Origin: Thermoanaerobacter pseudethanolicus ATCC 33223
GTDB lineage: Bacteria > Bacillota > Thermoanaerobacteria > Thermoanaerobacterales > Thermoanaerobacteraceae
Direction of reading: 5' to 3'
Length of the DNA: 64,000 nucleotides
NCBI RefSeq assembly: GCF_000019085.1
Contig: NC_010321.1
Span: forward strand, 1,186,501-1,250,500
The first letter of the stretch is position 1, and every line of letters begins with the position of its first letter. Below are positions 16,980 to 24,977 of this stretch, piece by piece. The notes beneath the pieces are model-generated. The model searched no databases. It had not been told where the DNA came from and saw only the letters and a list, made by a program, of their open reading frames with translations. Made by a program: the position numbers and the translations under genes.

Positions 16980-17377
16980 GTTAGTACAAAATTAGCGTAA
17001 ACATTATTCTTATAAACTTTACTGCAATTGCAATTACTGTTTGTTTTTTCTTTAATGGGCTCTCTTGTTTATGTAATTATAGGGGGCCTTAAATTTTTTG
17101 TTAGTGTTTATTAACTTGTCTTTGGATTTCTTAATGAGTTTCTCTGCAAAGATCCTTAAACACTTCTTTAAATTCAAGAAAGTACTCATCTAAAATAGCA
17201 ATTAGCTTTACTAGACAATTGATAGACAATTTAAGTCCTCTGTGTTATTATTAAAATTAGAGTGTTTATTACCATAGAGCTTAATCTATCATCTTTCCCG
17301 TTGCTAATATTTCTATTTTGCAAAAAGTCCAGTAGAAACTTTTAACAAACTAAAGAATGAAATATAGGAGGCTACAG
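16980..17377 (-). pseudogene. Decayed, mostly non-coding stretch with a possible transposase scrap
   Basis: About 400 bp with no intact gene. On the minus strand around 17140-17240 one frame reads LVKLIAILDEYFLEFKEVFK, resembling the central part of IS110-family transposases (LDxYFPEF), and a shifted frame continues with Lys-rich coding-like sequence. Stops and shifts are frequent, so it is at best a relic. Confidence 0.3.
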
Positions 17378-18646
17378 ATGAAGTTAATAGCAATATTAAT
17401 ATTTATAGCGACATATATTCTACTTCTTGTTTTACCTAAATACAGAACATATATTTCATTATTTTCAGCTTTATTATTTGTATTAATTGGAATACTTCCC
17501 TTTCAAAAAGCTCTATCTTACATTGATTGGAATGTTATATTGATGATTGGCGGAACTATGGGAATAGTAAACCTGTTTATCGAATCAAAGATGCCTGCTT
17601 TGATGGCTGATGTTATAATAGACAAAGTCGCAAGTATAAAATGGGCCATAATATCTCTTGCAGCCTTTGCTGGCATAGTTTCAGCTTTTATCGATAATGT
17701 AGCTACTGTTTTAATAATAGCACCCGTTGCTATGGATATTGCAAAGAAGCTTAATATTTCACCAGTCTATATGATTATTTCAATAGCTATTTCATCAAAC
17801 TTACAAGGTGCTGCAACCTTAGTTGGAGATACTACCTCGCTTTTATTAGGTGGTTATGCTAAAATGGATTTTATTGACTTTTTCTTTTTTAAAGGTAGGA
17901 TGGGATTGTTTTGGATAGTTCAAATTGGGGCAGTAGCTACAATACCTATTTTATTGCTCTTTTTTAGAGAATATAATCAACCCATTCATCTTGAGGAAAA
18001 GCAAGAGGTTGAGGACTATTTCCCATCATATCTTTTGATTTTGATGGTAGCATTATTAATAATTGCTTCCTTTATTCCTAATAAACCTGAAATTACAAAT
18101 GGTTTAATATGCACAACATTGCTTTTAATAGGTATAATTAAGGAGGTCGTCATAAGCAAAAATAAACATGCTTTAAATAATACTCTTTTACAAATTGATT
18201 ATGAAACAATCCTTTTGCTGATGGGGCTTTTCGTAGTAATAGGTGGAATTTCTGAGGTTGGAGTTATAAACGATATTAGTAAAATATTTTCAAGATTTGG
18301 AAAGGGCAACTTATTTTTAATCTATACTATTATAGTTTGGTTCTCAGTTTTTGTATCTGCCTTCATTGATAATATACCATATACTGCTACGATGCTTCCT
18401 GTTGTATCAAAAATTGCTCAAGAAATGGGAATACAGCCTTATCTTCTTTATTTTGGCCTACTTGTTGGGGCAACATTGGGAGGTAATATAACTCCAATAG
18501 GTGCATCTGCTAATATAACTGGATTAGGAATTCTAAGAAAAGAAGGATATGAAGTTAAGGCAAAGGACTTTATGAAGTTAAGTATTCCATTTACTTTAAC
18601 AGCAGTTATAACTGGTTATATTTTGACTTGGATTATTTGGAGGTAA
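17378..18646 (+). CDS. ArsB/NhaD (ion transporter superfamily) permease
   Basis: 422-aa integral membrane carrier with about 11 hydrophobic segments in two repeated halves. Each half carries the same re-entrant motif: SAFIDNVATVL near residue 105 and SAFIDNIPYTA near 334. A GNITPIGASAN segment near the end is typical of the ArsB/NhaD/SLC13-like superfamily. Start set at ATG 17378, after GGAGG; the earlier ATG would lie before that site. The substrate may be a dicarboxylate, another organic anion or Na+/H+. Its place beside glutamate and 5-oxoproline genes makes an organic acid attractive, but this is inference. Confidence 0.82.
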   Translation: MKLIAILIFIATYILLLVLPKYRTYISLFSALLFVLIGILPFQKALSYIDWNVILMIGGTMGIVNLFIESKMPALMADVIIDKVASIKWAIISLAAFAGIVSAFIDNVATVLIIAPVAMDIAKKLNISPVYMIISIAISSNLQGAATLVGDTTSLLLGGYAKMDFIDFFFFKGRMGLFWIVQIGAVATIPILLLFFREYNQPIHLEEKQEVEDYFPSYLLILMVALLIIASFIPNKPEITNGLICTTLLLIGIIKEVVISKNKHALNNTLLQIDYETILLLMGLFVVIGGISEVGVINDISKIFSRFGKGNLFLIYTIIVWFSVFVSAFIDNIPYTATMLPVVSKIAQEMGIQPYLLYFGLLVGATLGGNITPIGASANITGLGILRKEGYEVKAKDFMKLSIPFTLTAVITGYILTWIIWR

Positions 18647-18657
18647 TGTAAAGGGAA

Positions 18658-18757
18658 TAAGGGTGATAGATTGGTAAAAAACAAAAAACTGGTAATAATA
18701 GAGGAATGGTGCAAAGGCTGCGGCATTTGTGTGGTATTTTGTCCTGTTAAAGTATTC
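18658..18757 (+). pseudogene. korD: Truncated korD copy (5' part only)
   Basis: 100 bp matching korD from its ribosome site (AAGGGTGAT) through the TTG start to the end of the first cluster motif (CKGCGICVVFCP), with about 12 mismatches in 100. The copy stops at AAAGTATTC, where IS-like sequence begins. Too diverged to be as young as the gdhA repeat. Confidence 0.88.
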
Positions 18758-18869
18758 GTTTTTGAATTTAATTGTCTATATAAAATTCGACAAAAGTGGA
18801 TGAATTCCTTTGAAAATATATAGCAGAACCCCTTAATTTGTGAGGATTTTGGAGTTCTGCAAAGACCTA
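18758..18869 (-). mobile_element. Decayed terminal end of an IS4-type element
   Basis: The reverse complement matches the left end of the intact IS at 50736, including AGGTCTTTGCAGAA, the CTGCTATATATTTTCAAAGG segment and the stretch TTCATCCACTTTTGTCGAAT. The outer terminus is at 18869 (ACCTA), 32 bp before the Nramp-like start. Only about 110 bp survive; the transposase and the other end are missing. The terminal hairpin GCAGAAC / GTTCTGC (18823-18829, 18854-18860) is kept with compensating changes. Confidence 0.85.
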
Positions 18870-18901
18870 AATAAAAAAATGCTAAGGAGGTTATTTATGG
18901 T

Positions 18902-20140
18902 ATGGAAGATCGAAAAACTTTGTGGCAAAAAATAGCCAGCATAGGACCGGGTGCCATTGTCGCTGCAGCATTTATAGGCCCGGGTACTGTAACCACCTGC
19001 ACCCTGGCGGGCGTCAATTACAAATACACTCTGCTGTGGGCCTTACTGTTTTCAACCATAGCGACTATAATACTTCAGGAAATGTCGGCTCGCATCGGGA
19101 TAGTAGCCAATAAGGGATTAGGAAGCACCATCAGAGAAACCTTTGAGGAAAACCCAACGGCCAAAATTGTCGTAATAGCTCTTGTGATCGCAGCCCTGGG
19201 AATTGGGAACTCCGCCTTCCAGAGCGGCAATATAAGTGGCGCCTCTATGGGATTGCAGGTGATTCTTGGAGGTTCAAAACAAGTCTGGGTAGTCCTCATC
19301 GCGCTGATAGCAGGATTCCTCCTCTGGACCAGCAGTTACAAGTTAATCGAAAAGGTATTGGTCGGTATAGTTATAATGATGAGCATTGTCTTCGTCGCCA
19401 CAGCCGTAGTGATCTCTCCCAACTGGGGTGAGGTTTTTAGGGGAATCTTTGTTCCAACGATTCCACCAGGCGCCCTCATAGTAACCCTCGGACTCATAGG
19501 GACAACCGTTGTGCCGTATAACCTGTACCTTCATTCATCCATTACAGCCGAACGCTGGGGTAGTTACAAAGACAAGAGAGAAGCCATATCGGAATCAAGA
19601 GCCGATACCATGCTGTCTATAGGTCTGGGCGGAATTATATCCATGGCCATAATCATTACTTCCTCTTCCATGTTCAGCACCGGCGTACAAATTAAAACCG
19701 CCGCCGACATGGCGAGCCAGCTGGAGCCCCTGCTGGGGCCATGGGCAAAATGGTTTTTCGCAATAGGCCTGTTCTGCGCCGGGATTTCTTCGGCCATAAC
19801 GGCACCCATGGCCGCCGCCTATGCTATAACTGGCGTCCTCGGGCTGAAAAGCGACCTAAAGGAAAGGCATTTTCGTATAATATGGCTGCTGGTATTACTA
19901 ATTGGTGCCACGGTGGCCTTTTTGGGCGCCAACCCAGTACAGGTAATAGTTTTTGCCCAGGCGGTAAACGGCGTACTGCTTCCCATCTCGGCAATACTCT
20001 TGCTTGTGGTAATAAACAACCAAAAGATCATGAAAGAATTTGCAAACACCACCGTATCCAATATACTCGGGTATTTCGTCGTAGTCGTAACCGTAATTCT
20101 CGGGTTGAGGATGTTCCTGACAGCCCTAAAGATAATATAA
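18902..20140 (+). CDS. Nramp-fold transporter without canonical metal ligands (YcsG-like)
   Basis: 412-aa protein of about 11 membrane segments with the Nramp (LeuT) fold. In TM1 the metal-binding DPGN is replaced by GPGT (residues 26-29), and in TM6 the MPHN region reads VPYN (204-207) before LYLHSS. True Mn/Fe carriers need the Asp, Asn and Met, so a non-metal or different substrate is likely. B. subtilis has a similar gene, ycsG, inside its ycsF-ycsI-kipI-kipA (5-oxoprolinase) cluster, which matches the pxp genes that follow here. Start ATG 18902 lies 11 bp after AAGGAGG. GC is about half (32 of 60 at 19441-19500), against about 30% in pxpA; it lies between two IS remnants, so it was probably acquired separately. 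Confidence 0.85.
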   Translation: MEDRKTLWQKIASIGPGAIVAAAFIGPGTVTTCTLAGVNYKYTLLWALLFSTIATIILQEMSARIGIVANKGLGSTIRETFEENPTAKIVVIALVIAALGIGNSAFQSGNISGASMGLQVILGGSKQVWVVLIALIAGFLLWTSSYKLIEKVLVGIVIMMSIVFVATAVVISPNWGEVFRGIFVPTIPPGALIVTLGLIGTTVVPYNLYLHSSITAERWGSYKDKREAISESRADTMLSIGLGGIISMAIIITSSSMFSTGVQIKTAADMASQLEPLLGPWAKWFFAIGLFCAGISSAITAPMAAAYAITGVLGLKSDLKERHFRIIWLLVLLIGATVAFLGANPVQVIVFAQAVNGVLLPISAILLLVVINNQKIMKEFANTTVSNILGYFVVVVTVILGLRMFLTALKII

Positions 20141-20158
20141 TTGGTGTTAGTATAATAT

Positions 20159-20282
20159 TGTAGACACTATAACTTGAACAAGGTAAAATAGAATTACAAA
20201 GAGAGGAAGTGTCTACAAGATGTCAAAGTGACAAAGAAAATATAATGAAGAGTTCAAACACACTATAGTAGAGCTGTATAAC
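20159..20282 (+). mobile_element. Remnant of an IS3-type element, left end
   Basis: Starts TGTAGACACT and has an inverted partner AGTGTCTACA at 20208-20217. ATG at 20220 then opens MSK, a TGA, and QRKYNEEFKHTIVELYN, the usual start of an IS3-family OrfA with an in-frame stop at codon 4. Homology ends near 20282. Confidence 0.65.
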
Positions 20283-20436
20283 TTTATGTTTTATCAACCA
20301 CTACCTTCAACACCAAGAGGAGGGAATCCTTCTTTTTTTTTCTCAAATCTTTTTGTATCAAGTATTGTAAGGTTTGATATCCCCCAAAATTAGGGGTTTA
20401 TCTGACATAACTCTAAGTAAAAAAGGAGGTATGTTT
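20283..20436. other. Non-coding gap before pxpA
   Basis: About 150 bp. The minus strand has a short open reading LDTKRFEKKKEGFPPLGVEG of unknown origin, with no start. Just before pxpA, CCCCCAAAATTAGGGG could form a small hairpin (20383-20398). Confidence 0.4.
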
Positions 20437-21207
20437 ATGAAATATCGAGTGGACATAAATAGTGACATTGGTGAAAGTTTTGGGGTGTATAAAATAGGTA
20501 TGGATGAGGAAATAGTAAAATACATTTCATCAGCAAATATTGCTTGTGGATTTCATGCAGGTGATCCTATTGTAATGGCAAATACTGTTGAAAGATGTGC
20601 TAAAAATAAAGTGGCGGTAGGAGCTCATCCTGGATTTCCTGATCTATTGGGATTTGGAAGAAGAAATATAGATGTATCACCCACAGATGTAAAAAATTAT
20701 ATCATATATCAAATTGGAGCCTTACAAGCTTTTGCTATAAGTAACGGTATAAAATTGCAACATGTTAAAGCTCATGGCGCCTTGTACAACATGGCTGCAA
20801 CAGATGAAAAACTTGCTATAGCAATTGCCGAAGCAATAGCTTCAGTAAATGAAAATCTCATATGCGTTGGGATGGCCAATACAGCCATGCAGATGGCAGC
20901 TGAAAAAGTAGGGTTGAGATTTGCTTGTGAGGTTTTTGCTGATAGAAACATAAATCCTGATGGTACTTTAGTTTCTAGAAAGCTTCCAAATGCTATTATA
21001 CACGATGAAGAATTGGCTTGCAGAAGAGTGCTTCGAATGATTAAAGAGGGAGTTTGTGAGGCTATAGATGGTAGTCTAGTAAAAGTGAAAGTTGATACTA
21101 TATGTGTTCATGGTGATAATCCCCAGGCTGTAGAATTTGCTAAAAGAATAAAAAAGACTTTAGAAGAAAATGGAGTTGAAATAATACCCATGGGTGAGTT
21201 TTTATAA
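20437..21207 (+). CDS. pxpA: 5-oxoprolinase subunit A (LamB/YcsF)
   Basis: Part of the ATP-dependent 5-oxoprolinase that opens 5-oxoproline (pyroglutamate) to glutamate. Family motifs: [12 protein letters not shown] (residues 4-15), [43 protein letters not shown] and VCVHGD-like [10 protein letters not shown] at the end. Start set at ATG 20437 ([10 protein letters not shown]), seven bases after GGAGG; earlier in-frame codons precede that site. 256 aa is normal. pxpB begins 18 bp later. Confidence 0.95.
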   Translation: MKYRVDINSDIGESFGVYKIGMDEEIVKYISSANIACGFHAGDPIVMANTVERCAKNKVAVGAHPGFPDLLGFGRRNIDVSPTDVKNYIIYQIGALQAFAISNGIKLQHVKAHGALYNMAATDEKLAIAIAEAIASVNENLICVGMANTAMQMAAEKVGLRFACEVFADRNINPDGTLVSRKLPNAIIHDEELACRRVLRMIKEGVCEAIDGSLVKVKVDTICVHGDNPQAVEFAKRIKKTLEENGVEIIPMGEFL

Positions 21208-21225
21208 TACAGGGAGTTGATTATA

Positions 21226-21957
21226 ATGTATGAAAAACCTAAAATTCTCTTATGCGGGGACAAGGCTGTTATAGTTGAATTTGGAAATGAAATAAGTGAG
21301 GAATGCAATAAAAAAGTAGTAAATCTTTATAGGACGTTAGAAAAAGAGAAGAGTGCAGGAATTATTTCTATGATTCCAACTTATAGATCTTTGCTTATTA
21401 AATATGATCCTTTAAAAATTGCTTACGATGAACTATTAAAACTAATTGAATCAAGCAATAAAGATAAGAATGAAAGTACAGAAGAATTTAGGTCTAAAAT
21501 ATATGAAATTCCGGTAGCTTATGGAGGAGAATTTGGCCCAGATTTAGATTTTGTAGCTAAATACCATAATATGACTGCTGAAGAGATAATAAGTATTCAT
21601 ACACAACCTTTTTATAGAATTTATATGGTTGGTTTCACAATGGGATTTGCGTATTTAGGAGGTATGTCTGAAAAAATTGCTACTCCACGATTAGAAAATC
21701 CGAGAACTGAGATAAAGGCAGGGTCAGTAGGCATTGCAGGTAACCAAACAGGTATCTATCCGCTTTCTAGTCCTGGTGGCTGGAGGATAATAGGGAGGAC
21801 TCCTGTAAGATTATATGATCCAGAAAGAGAGAGGCCTATTCTTTTTGAAGCAGGTAATTACATAAAGTTTGTGCCGATAACAGGAGAGGAATTTTACAAG
21901 ATTGAAAAAGAAATAGAAATGAAAAGATATCAAATTAAAATATACGATTATGAGTAA
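21226..21957 (+). CDS. pxpB: 5-oxoprolinase subunit B (KipI/Ahs1 domain)
   Basis: 243-aa subunit of 5-oxoprolinase; the B. subtilis relative was first named KipI, a sporulation-kinase inhibitor. The C-terminal half carries the Ahs1 signature: FYMVGFTMGFAYL-type (IYMVGFTMGFAYLGG), PRLENPRTEIKAGSVGIAGNQTGIYPLSSPGGW and GRTP. Start ATG 21226 after GGGAG. It works as a heteromer with PxpC. Confidence 0.95.
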   Translation: MYEKPKILLCGDKAVIVEFGNEISEECNKKVVNLYRTLEKEKSAGIISMIPTYRSLLIKYDPLKIAYDELLKLIESSNKDKNESTEEFRSKIYEIPVAYGGEFGPDLDFVAKYHNMTAEEIISIHTQPFYRIYMVGFTMGFAYLGGMSEKIATPRLENPRTEIKAGSVGIAGNQTGIYPLSSPGGWRIIGRTPVRLYDPERERPILFEAGNYIKFVPITGEEFYKIEKEIEMKRYQIKIYDYE

Positions 21958-22023
21958 CGAAACTTTCTCTAAGAACAGTAAAAAAACCAAAAATAGTAGA
22001 AACTTTGCAAGGTAGGTGAAAAA

Positions 22024-23028
22024 ATGGAGTGCTTTAGAGTATTAAGTCAGGGTCTTTTTACAACTATTCAAGATATAGGTAGATTTGGATATGAAAGTCA
22101 AGGGATACCTACATCGGGAGCAATGGATGAATTTGCTTTAAGAATTGCTAATATATTGGTGGGAAACGATGAAAATGCTCCATGTCTGGAAATAACATTG
22201 ATGGGACCTACTCTTGAGGTCCTAAGTGATGTTATGATCGCAGTAACCGGGGCTGAGATTCAACCTCTAGTGAATGGTTTTCCACGACCCTGTTGGTCTT
22301 CATTTCCTGTACAGAAGGGCGATATTGTATCCTTTGGACCAATAAAGTCGGGGTTCCGAGCATATCTTGCAGTAGCTGGAGGATTTAAAGGAAACTTGAT
22401 AATGAATAGTGTTTCTACTTACACTAGAGGGAAGTTAGGGGGTATAAAAGGAAGACGTATTGAAAAGGATGATATCCTCATAAGTGGGGTTTCTCAGTCA
22501 GGGTTAGATGCAAGGAAGGTCCGAGATGAATATATACCTTCTTATTCTAGTGAAGAAGAAATAAGAATAATATTGGGACCTCAAGATGACTATTTTGATG
22601 AAGAAGCTATAAAAGTTTTTTTGAGTTCTACGTACGTAATTACAAAAGATTCTGATAGAATGGGTTACAGGCTTGAAGGACCTGAAATTAAAGCTAAGGA
22701 AAGGCATGATATAATTACGGATGGGCTTTTACCGGGGGCTATTCAAATACCTGGGAATGGAAAACCAATTATAATATTAAAAGATGCCCAGACTACAGGC
22801 GGCTATACAAAAATAGCGACAGTTATTTCAGTTGATTTGTCAAAGCTTGCTCAATTAAAACCAGGAGACAAAGTAAGGTTTAGAGCTGTTGACCTTTTTG
22901 AGGCGCATAAAATTCTTGTAGAAACTGAAAACAAAATCAAGGAGATTAAGGAAACTTTGAAAGTCTTAAAATATTTTAAGGTAAAAGTAAATGATAGATA
23001 TTATGATGTTGGTGTTGAACCCCTTTGA
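22024..23028 (+). CDS. pxpC: 5-oxoprolinase subunit C (KipA/Ahs2 domain)
   Basis: 334-aa partner of PxpB, related to the biotin-dependent carboxyltransferase (Ahs2) domain of urea amidolyase but without biotin attachment. Signature near the start: GLFTTIQDIGRFGYESQGIPTSGAMD, and later DSDRMGYRLEGP and DGLLPGAIQIPGNGKPI. AGGTGA ribosome site. Third gene of the pxpABC operon, 66 bp after pxpB. Confidence 0.95.
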   Translation: MECFRVLSQGLFTTIQDIGRFGYESQGIPTSGAMDEFALRIANILVGNDENAPCLEITLMGPTLEVLSDVMIAVTGAEIQPLVNGFPRPCWSSFPVQKGDIVSFGPIKSGFRAYLAVAGGFKGNLIMNSVSTYTRGKLGGIKGRRIEKDDILISGVSQSGLDARKVRDEYIPSYSSEEEIRIILGPQDDYFDEEAIKVFLSSTYVITKDSDRMGYRLEGPEIKAKERHDIITDGLLPGAIQIPGNGKPIIILKDAQTTGGYTKIATVISVDLSKLAQLKPGDKVRFRAVDLFEAHKILVETENKIKEIKETLKVLKYFKVKVNDRYYDVGVEPL

Positions 23029-23117
23029 GCTATGTTTTGATACGCAAACTAACAGTATATCAAAATATTGATTAACCAAAAAATTACATAAATAAAAAAT
23101 GTTAAGGAGATGATCTT

Positions 23118-23915
23118 ATGCCGGAAAAAATAAATTATGAAAATCTCAAACCTTCGGAAGCAAGACAGCTGATTAGAGAAGGTGTTTTAACAGGGCCTAC
23201 TGCTGGTATCGCTTTGGGATATACCCAGGCTAATCTTGTAATGCTTCCCAAAGAACTTGCTTATGATTTTCTTCTATTTGCTTTTAGAAATCCAAAACCT
23301 TGTCCTATTCTCGATGTAACTGACGTAGGAAGTCCAGAACCAAAAGGAGTTGCAAAAGGAGCGGATCTGCGAACCGATATTCCCAAATACAGAATTTATA
23401 AAAAAGGTGTACTAGAAGCAGAAGTTAATGATATAAGAGATTACTGGCGCGATGATTTCGTAGCTTTTCTTTTGGGCTGTAGCTTTACGTTTGAAAAAGC
23501 TCTTCTAGAGAATGATATTCCTGTAAGACATATTGAAGAAGGTAAAAATGTCCCTATGTATATTACCAATATAGAAACAAGGCCAGCAGGAATTTTTCAT
23601 GGCTATATGGTGGTCAGTATGAGACCAATTCCTCAGAACCTTGTAGTAAGAGCTGTTCAGGTAACTTCGAGATTCCCATCAGTTCACGGCGCTCCTGTTC
23701 ATATAGGGGATCCTAAAGCTATAGGTATAGCTTCTCTTGATAAGCCGGATTTTGGCGATCCTGTTGAGATAAAAGCAGGAGAAGTACCTGTTTTTTGGGC
23801 ATGTGGAGTAACGCCACAAGCGGTGGCAATGAAATCAAAACCTGAAATTATGATAACTCATTCACCGGGACATATGTTTATTACAGATTTAAAAGATGAA
23901 ATGTTAGCATGTTAA
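23118..23915 (+). CDS. DUF1445 / YcsI-type putative hydro-lyase (D-glutamate cyclase-like)
   Basis: 265-aa protein of the DUF1445 family, the bacterial counterpart of the domain in mitochondrial D-glutamate cyclase, which makes 5-oxo-D-proline. Motifs: [11 protein letters not shown] near residue 12, [24 protein letters not shown] near 115, [15 protein letters not shown] and [18 protein letters not shown] ribosome site. It is the last gene of the pxp set, as ycsI sits with ycsF and kipI-kipA in B. subtilis. Activity on D-glutamate or 5-oxoproline is a family-level guess. Confidence 0.88.
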   Translation: MPEKINYENLKPSEARQLIREGVLTGPTAGIALGYTQANLVMLPKELAYDFLLFAFRNPKPCPILDVTDVGSPEPKGVAKGADLRTDIPKYRIYKKGVLEAEVNDIRDYWRDDFVAFLLGCSFTFEKALLENDIPVRHIEEGKNVPMYITNIETRPAGIFHGYMVVSMRPIPQNLVVRAVQVTSRFPSVHGAPVHIGDPKAIGIASLDKPDFGDPVEIKAGEVPVFWACGVTPQAVAMKSKPEIMITHSPGHMFITDLKDEMLAC

Positions 23916-23999
23916 AGAAAATTGCCTTTTAAATTGAGTTTTTCATTATCCTAGATAAAAAGCTAGAGTATAACATAAATAAAACGAGCCAGATTCCGC

Positions 24000-24184
24000 A
24001 TCTCATGAATTATTACTGGACAGAAAAAGAAGTAGAAGAAAGACAGGAAATTATGATGGTAAATGCTTTTAACGCTATATATGAATTAGCACAGCAGTAC
24101 AAAGTTGATATGAGGACAGCAGCTTACATGATATCGATTAAACGGGTTTATGAAGCTATGAAAATTAGTGGTTGGTTATAAAGG
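24000..24184 (+). repeat. Direct repeat, gdhA 3' end, copy 2 (truncated gdhA)
   Basis: Second copy of the last 185 bp of gdhA, coding MNYYWTEKEVEERQ... to SGWL and the stop at 24179-24181. Only about 60 codons are present and no start with a ribosome site, so it is a pseudogene fragment. The hairpin right after it is the natural terminator missing after the intact gdhA. Confidence 0.97.
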
Positions 24185-24206
24185 CCTTCATTGAAGGTCT
24201 TTTTGT
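24181..24206 (+). terminator. Probable original gdhA terminator
   Basis: AAGGCCTTCA / TGAAGGTCTT stem (one G-U) with a single-base loop, then TTTTTG, directly after the truncated gdhA stop. Confidence 0.75.
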
Positions 24207-24251
24207 TATATGGTAAAATATTATAAAAAGCTTATTAGAGGAGGCTTCTTT

Positions 24252-24959
24252 ATGGTAAGGAGTCTTCTAACTGTAGATTGGGATTATTTTATACCTTCTA
24301 AAAAAGAGTGGTTTTTCTCTTATATAGAAAATGATAAAAATTTGACTCAACTGTGGTATAAGAGATATATAAAAGGGAAATTAGAGGGAGAAGATTTGGA
24401 AAAGACTATAAAAGTAGGTAAAGTCATAAAAGGCTTCTGGGATAAAATAAAGACACAGTTTAAGTTTGATAAAAACATTAAAATTTTTGTCTCTGAATCC
24501 CATAAAGTTGCCTATTATTTGGCAAAAAATTTTGAGTGTTCTGAAGTAGTTTCTTTTGATGCCCATTCTGATTTAGGATATGGTGGACTACCTTCACTGG
24601 ATTTTGAATTAAATTGCGCTAATTGGCTAGGTAAGCTTTTAAAAGAAAATATAGTAAAAAGAGCCAAAATTGTATATAGTCCTTACACCTTTGAAAAGCC
24701 TTTAGATTTTGAGGATTTTAACAACCTTTACAACATACAGTATTATAAATCGGTAGAAGAATTACCAAAAGAGAATTTGATAGGGGTTATACACATTTGT
24801 AGGTCGGGTACTTGGACACCTCCTTGGCTGGATGAAAGATTTGAAAAATTTATAAATGAGTTAGGCTTGCCTTTTAAGAAAATTGCAATAAAAGAGAGAA
24901 AGTGGGAGGTGTCAAAGCTTTCTTACGCAGATCAAATCTTTTACCTTAATTTCGCATAA
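24252..24959 (+). CDS. UPF0489-like protein with arginase-type metal motif
   Basis: 235 aa. Near the middle VVSFDAHSDLGYGG resembles the DAHxD metal-binding loop of the arginase/deacetylase fold, and an earlier TVDWDYFIP plus a late ADQIFYLNF fit proteins of the UPF0489 type. Start ATG 24252 (MVRSLLTVDWD) six bases after GAGGAGG. Function unknown; a metal-dependent hydrolase is inferred. It is 18 bp upstream of the phosphatase gene and the first gene after the island, so gdhA and this gene were probably neighbours before the insertion. Confidence 0.72.
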   Translation: MVRSLLTVDWDYFIPSKKEWFFSYIENDKNLTQLWYKRYIKGKLEGEDLEKTIKVGKVIKGFWDKIKTQFKFDKNIKIFVSESHKVAYYLAKNFECSEVVSFDAHSDLGYGGLPSLDFELNCANWLGKLLKENIVKRAKIVYSPYTFEKPLDFEDFNNLYNIQYYKSVEELPKENLIGVIHICRSGTWTPPWLDERFEKFINELGLPFKKIAIKERKWEVSKLSYADQIFYLNFA

Positions 24960-24977
24960 AACTTAAGGAGGAATTGT

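Larger units (their letters stand above)
16980..24184. mobile_element. Accessory island bounded by gdhA 3' repeats
   Basis: About 7.2 kb between the two gdhA 3' ends. Contents in order: decayed sequence, an ArsB/NhaD-type carrier, a truncated korD, a decayed IS end, a GC-rich Nramp-like gene, an IS3-type remnant, pxpA, pxpB, pxpC, a DUF1445 gene and the second gdhA end. Base composition changes several times inside. No integrase is present. Insertion at the 3' end of a gene with restoration of that end resembles integrative-element behaviour, but recombination between repeated segments is also possible. Confidence 0.65.

Noticed and set aside
19741-20163. 140-aa plus-strand open frame inside the Nramp-like gene
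   Set aside because: Out-of-frame shadow in GC-rich sequence; no ribosome site, Arg/Gly/His-rich composition, and the other frame is a clear membrane protein.
24252-24959. Second agmatinase/arginase
   Set aside because: Only one DAHxD-type motif is present and the SWDxDxxDP motif of ureohydrolases is missing.
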